From positions 62,001 through 126,000 of the forward strand of contig JAOAQX010000018.1 in NCBI GenBank assembly GCA_025210805.1: a DNA stretch of 64,000 bases, in the 5' to 3' direction. How positions within the stretch are numbered: position 1 is the stretch's first letter; every line of letters starts with the position of its first letter. The translations under genes and the position numbers were made by a program. Shown here piece after piece: positions 60,046-64,000 of the stretch. This stretch comes from Flavobacteriales bacterium (GTDB lineage Bacteria > Bacteroidota > Bacteroidia > Flavobacteriales > CAJXXR01). The notes beneath the pieces are model-generated. The model worked only from the letters and a program-made list of their open reading frames with translations. It ran no database searches and was not told the origin of the DNA.

Positions 60046-60718
60046 AGCACAAAACAAAGGAGGAGCCGTAAAAATTATCGTTTTTATTGGGGTATTATTA
60101 GTAGCAGCACTTGTTGCTATGCCTATGTTTCAGAGGGAAGCAAAACTAAGAGTTTTTTCTCCAGCAGATGTCAATCCTTTATTGGTAGATGAATCTTTGC
60201 AAGGAAAAAAAGGTGCCCATTCTATCGCAGATTTTTCTCTAATAAATCAAAAAGGTGAGCTAGTATCTAAGAAGAATTTTGAGGGGAAAATTAAAATAGT
60301 AGATTTCTTTTTTACTACTTGTACGAATATCTGCCCAAAAATGACTTTTCAAATGGAACGTGTGAATGAAAAATTTGCTGATGATAATGATTTAGTCATT
60401 CTTTCACACTCTGTAACACCCAAAGAAGATACACCAGAGGTTCTTTGGGAATATGGTAAGGAACATGGAGCAAAACTACCAAAATGGCAGCTGCTCACAG
60501 GAGAACTTCAGCATATTAATGATTTGGCAAGAAAATCTTATTTCGCTGCTAAAAAAGAATGGAAAGGAGATTTTGGAGATTTTATCCATACCGAAAATTT
60601 TGTTCTAGTGGACAAAGAATGGAGAATTCGTGGATACTATGACGGAACCAATCGTCAAGATATTAATCGTTTAATGAAAGAATATCTGATCCTTAAAAAG
60701 GAATATGAATTGAAATAG
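60038..60718 (+). CDS. SCO1/SenC family protein
   Basis: About 226 residues from ATG 60038. It has an N-terminal TM anchor ('IIVFIGVLLVAALVAMPMF') and a periplasmic thioredoxin-fold domain. The copper-site CxxxC is in 'FTTCTNICPKMTFQM' and the distal His is in 'GDFIHTENFVLVDKEW'. SCO proteins deliver copper or reduce thiols for the cytochrome oxidase CuA centre. Its start overlaps the uvrB stop by 8 bp, so expression is coupled to uvrB. Confidence 0.92.
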   Translation: MSKAQNKGGAVKIIVFIGVLLVAALVAMPMFQREAKLRVFSPADVNPLLVDESLQGKKGAHSIADFSLINQKGELVSKKNFEGKIKIVDFFFTTCTNICPKMTFQMERVNEKFADDNDLVILSHSVTPKEDTPEVLWEYGKEHGAKLPKWQLLTGELQHINDLARKSYFAAKKEWKGDFGDFIHTENFVLVDKEWRIRGYYDGTNRQDINRLMKEYLILKKEYELK

Positions 60719-60936
60719 GTTTTATGATTTCATCAAAAAACATCTTTTGAAGATTATTGATATTCACAACCATTTTCTACAAAAACACCTACGTTTTGAT
60801 CCGTTAAATCAAATTATATCTGCCAATCTGTCTACAATATTCAAAATGGAATTTTTTTTGACAAACTGATCACGAATTTTTTAGTATAACACTCAGATTA
60901 GTGTATTTTTGTTACTTTGAATAAACAAGGAAATCC

Positions 60937-63900
60937 ATGGGATTATTAGATAACGTATTATCCAAGTTTTTTGGATCTAAAGCGGATAGAGATATCAAGG
61001 CTATTCAGCCTATCGTAAAACAGATAAATGCAGAATATGAGAAACTGCACAACCTTTCTCATGATGATTTAAGAGCCAAAACTTTAACTTTTAAAGAAGC
61101 ACTAAATTTAGCTGTTGCCGATTTTGAAAAAGAAATTAAGGATCTTAATATTCAAGCAGAAAAGGAAGAATCTATCGAGAAAAAAGAAGCTCTTTATAAT
61201 CAGATTGATGAACTAAAAACTCAATCTTATGAAGCTTCTGAAAAAGTACTAGAAAAGATTCTACCAGAAGCTTTTGCTGTTGTGAAAGAAACAGCAAGAA
61301 GATTTGCTGAAAACGAAAGTATAGAAGTTACTGCTACCGAAATGGATAAAGATTTGGCCATGGACAATGGACATATCACTATTGATGGTGAAAAAGCCGT
61401 ATGGAACACGACTTGGGAAGCTGGAGGAAATGAAATAAAGTGGAATATGGTTCACTTTGATGTTCAGCTTATTGGAGGAAATGTACTTACTAGCGGAAAA
61501 GTAGCCGAAATGCAAACAGGAGAAGGAAAAACTTTAGTTTCCACCCTTCCTGTTTACCTTAATGCACTTACAGGTAATGGTGTTCACCTTGTAACCGTAA
61601 ACAATTATCTTGCTACCCGTGACCGTGACTGGATGGGACCTCTTTATGAATTCCATGGACTTACAGTAGATTGTATTGATATTCACCAGCCTAATAGCCC
61701 AGAAAGAAAAGAGGCATATCTGGCAGATATTACCTACGGAACGAATAATGAATTCGGTTTTGACTATTTGCGTGACAATATGGCTCAAAACCCTGAAGAT
61801 TTAGTTCAAAGAAAACACAATTACGCCATTATTGATGAGGTGGATTCTGTTTTAATTGATGATGCTCGTACTCCACTGATCATTTCTGGACCTGTGCCAC
61901 AGAGTTCTTCTAGTCATGAAGTATATGATTCATTGAAGGTTTTTGTAGAAAAACTCGTTCAAGCTCAGAAAAAACTGATCACAAAAGAACTTTCTAGCGC
62001 TAAATCTCTAATATCAAGTGGTGACTCTAAAGAAGGTGGTAAAAAACTTTTAAGATCATTTAGAGGTCTTCCAAGAAATAAAGCTATGATCAAATATCTT
62101 TCGGAAGATGGAGTAAAAACACTACTTCAAAAAACCGAAAACTACTATATGCAAGACCAAAACAAGGAAATGCATATTATTGATGATGATCTTTATTTCA
62201 CTATTGAAGAAAAGAACAATCAAATAGAATTAACCGATAAAGGTTTTTCACTTTTGAGTCAACATGTAGCCGATGAACATTTCTTTATTCTTCCAGATAT
62301 TGCTACAGAAATCGACAAGTTTCAAGGACGTGAAGACGAAGGAGCCATCGCTGAAAAAGATGCGCTTTTGAGAGACTACTCTATCAAGAGTGAACGAATT
62401 CATGCCATGAACCAATTACTTAGAGCCTATACATTATTCGAAAAAGAAGTAGAATATGTAGTTATGGACAATAAAGTAAAAATTGTTGATGAGCAAACAG
62501 GACGTATTATGGAAGGAAGACGTTATTCAGACGGACTCCACCAAGCGATTGAAGCAAAAGAAGCGGTGAATATCGAAGCTTCTACACAAACTTTTGCTAC
62601 CGTTACCCTTCAGAACTATTTCCGTATGTACAATAAACTATCGGGAATGACAGGTACTGCAGAAACAGAAGCAAAAGAACTTTGGGATATTTATGAACTA
62701 GATGTTGTAATAATCCCTACAAACAGACCTATTCTAAGAAAAGATCACCAAGACAAAGTTTATAAAACCAATAGAGAAAAATTTAATGCAGTTGTAGAAG
62801 AAATTGAAGAATTAACCAAAGCTGGACGCCCAGTATTGGTAGGAACCACTTCTGTAGAAATATCAGAGCTACTCTCTCGTTTTCTTAAAATGAAGGGAAT
62901 AGATCATGATGTTTTGAATGCCAAACAACATGCCCGTGAAGCAGAAATAGTTGCCAAAGCTGGTCATCGTTCTGCCGTAACTATTGCTACCAATATGGCA
63001 GGTCGTGGAACAGATATCAAACTAAGTGACGAAGTAAAAACCAATGGAGGTCTTGCCATCATTGGAACAGAAAGACATGATTCTAGACGTGTTGACAGAC
63101 AGTTAAGAGGTCGTTCTGGTCGTCAAGGAGATCCAGGTTCTTCACAATTCTTTGTTTCTTTAGAAGACAAACTCATGCGTCTTTTTGGATCAGAAAGAAT
63201 TGCCAAAATGATGGATAGAATGAATATGCAAGAGGGAGAAGTTATTCAGCACTCTATGATTACTCGTTCTATAGAAAATGCACAAAAGAAAGTAGAAGAA
63301 AATAACTTTGGAGTACGTAAAAGACTTCTTGAATATGATGATGCCATTAACTCTCAGCGTGAAGTAGTTTACAAAAGAAGACGCCATGCATTATTTGGAG
63401 AAAGACTACAAGTAGATATTGCTAATACTTTTGAGGATATGACTAGCTTAATCGTTAACAGCTTTAAGCCAATGAACGATTTTGATGGATTCTCCATAGA
63501 AATGATTAGAGTATTTGCCATGAATTCACCGTTTTCAAAAGAAGACTTTGAAAATACCAAAGCTCCAGAACTTTCTCAAAAACTTTATGATGCCGTAATA
63601 ACACATTACCATGAAAAAGCAGATAGAGTAAGAAATAATGTATTCCCAGTAGTAAAACAGGTATATGAAGATCAAAGTAATAGCTTTGAGAATATGATGA
63701 TTCCATTTACTGATGGTCAAAAAGCTATTCAAATTCGATCAAACCTTGAAACAGCTTTCCAATCTGAAGGAAAAACACTAATTACAGATCTTGAAAAAGG
63801 AATTTCATTAGCCATTATCGATGAAGCTTGGAAAGAGCATTTAAGAGAAATGGATTCTTTAAAACAATCTGTTCAAAATGCTGTTTACGAGCAAAAAGAT

Positions 63901-64000
63901 CCACTTTTAATTTATAAAATGGAATCTTTTAACCTCTTTACTGCGATGCTTGAAAATGTAAGTAGAGATATGATTTCTTTCTTATCTAAAGCTGAAATTC
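60937..64000 (+). CDS. secA: Preprotein translocase ATPase SecA (5' part, runs off window)
   Basis: The frame is open from ATG 60937 ([20 protein letters not shown]) to the window edge, giving about 1021 codons; family members in Bacteroidota have ~1100. Walker A is 'MQTGEGKT', DEAD-like '[18 protein letters not shown]', and '[11 protein letters not shown]' with '[18 protein letters not shown]' are the second helicase half. It drives Sec-dependent export with SecYEG. The C-terminal zinc or linker tail lies beyond the window. Confidence 0.97.
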   Translation, partial: MGLLDNVLSKFFGSKADRDIKAIQPIVKQINAEYEKLHNLSHDDLRAKTLTFKEALNLAVADFEKEIKDLNIQAEKEESIEKKEALYNQIDELKTQSYEASEKVLEKILPEAFAVVKETARRFAENESIEVTATEMDKDLAMDNGHITIDGEKAVWNTTWEAGGNEIKWNMVHFDVQLIGGNVLTSGKVAEMQTGEGKTLVSTLPVYLNALTGNGVHLVTVNNYLATRDRDWMGPLYEFHGLTVDCIDIHQPNSPERKEAYLADITYGTNNEFGFDYLRDNMAQNPEDLVQRKHNYAIIDEVDSVLIDDARTPLIISGPVPQSSSSHEVYDSLKVFVEKLVQAQKKLITKELSSAKSLISSGDSKEGGKKLLRSFRGLPRNKAMIKYLSEDGVKTLLQKTENYYMQDQNKEMHIIDDDLYFTIEEKNNQIELTDKGFSLLSQHVADEHFFILPDIATEIDKFQGREDEGAIAEKDALLRDYSIKSERIHAMNQLLRAYTLFEKEVEYVVMDNKVKIVDEQTGRIMEGRRYSDGLHQAIEAKEAVNIEASTQTFATVTLQNYFRMYNKLSGMTGTAETEAKELWDIYELDVVIIPTNRPILRKDHQDKVYKTNREKFNAVVEEIEELTKAGRPVLVGTTSVEISELLSRFLKMKGIDHDVLNAKQHAREAEIVAKAGHRSAVTIATNMAGRGTDIKLSDEVKTNGGLAIIGTERHDSRRVDRQLRGRSGRQGDPGSSQFFVSLEDKLMRLFGSERIAKMMDRMNMQEGEVIQHSMITRSIENAQKKVEENNFGVRKRLLEYDDAINSQREVVYKRRRHALFGERLQVDIANTFEDMTSLIVNSFKPMNDFDGFSIEMIRVFAMNSPFSKEDFENTKAPELSQKLYDAVITHYHEKADRVRNNVFPVVKQVYEDQSNSFENMMIPFTDGQKAIQIRSNLETAFQSEGKTLITDLEKGISLAIIDEAWKEHLREMDSLKQSVQNAVYEQKDPLLIYKMESFNLFTAMLENVSRDMISFLSKAEI

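Noticed and set aside
60880-60936. Hairpin ACACT/AGTGT before secA as a SecM-like or riboswitch element
   Set aside because: The stem is only 5 bp in A+T-rich sequence, with no leader peptide or known aptamer pattern.

Overview
The window is A+T-rich bacterial DNA that reads as Bacteroidota, most likely Flavobacteriales. It has a type IX secretion C-terminal sorting domain at 44400-44632 and a START_2-type protein. It also has a DUF4837 lipoprotein, a LytS/LytTR pair with a propeller sensor, and promoters of the form TTTG-N20-TAnnTTTG. I saw no rRNA, tRNA or CRISPR array.

Layout. 1-11.7 kb: end of a secreted or outer-membrane protein gene (-), START_2 protein, then a translationally coupled envelope operon (LptF/LptG-type permease, two glycosyltransferases, LTA-synthase-type sulfatase), an M48 lipoprotein protease, a remnant of a beta-barrel gene, a DUF6624 protein, a small beta-barrel protein, RlpA-SPOR and thiH. 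11.87-27.78 kb: a comM/yifB gene split by a 14,845-bp Tn7-like transposon (12251-27095). 28-35.6 kb: three unknown genes and a 1926-residue DUF4011 helicase-nuclease of the kind found in defence islands. 35.8-50 kb: dnaK, LytTR regulator and sensor kinase, a T9SS cargo protein, and a minus-strand run of tatA, gatA, an MltD-like transglycosylase, a DUF4837 lipoprotein and an OmpA-like lipoprotein. 50-64 kb: a beta-barrel protein with an 87-bp tandem repeat, endonuclease V-like protein, rpsA, the tight cluster FNT channel-dapA-uvrB-SCO1, and the 5' part of secA.

The transposon is the main point of interest. Its ends are TGT...ACA inverted repeats carrying repeated ACAAAAGNAAATGAG sites. Next to the right end lie genes for a TnsA-like protein, a TnsB DDE transposase, a TnsC ATPase and a short TniQ. 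A convergent 586-residue gene resembles TnsE. The cargo holds the ATPase-subtilase defence pair IetAS, an XRE-ImmA regulator pair divergent from an unknown 297-residue protein, a broken reverse-transcriptase gene with a foldable upstream region, a membrane protein, and a serine resolvase with a clear 28-bp palindromic res site.

Three observations point the same way. The TnsA-like protein appears to lack its catalytic Asp (PP in place of PD). The element carries its own resolvase and res site. The insertion has no target duplication and about 450 bp of comM, including Walker A, is gone at the junction. I infer a Tn7-family element that has moved from cut-and-paste toward replicative transposition with cointegrate resolution. 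This is a hypothesis; each part can be tested separately.
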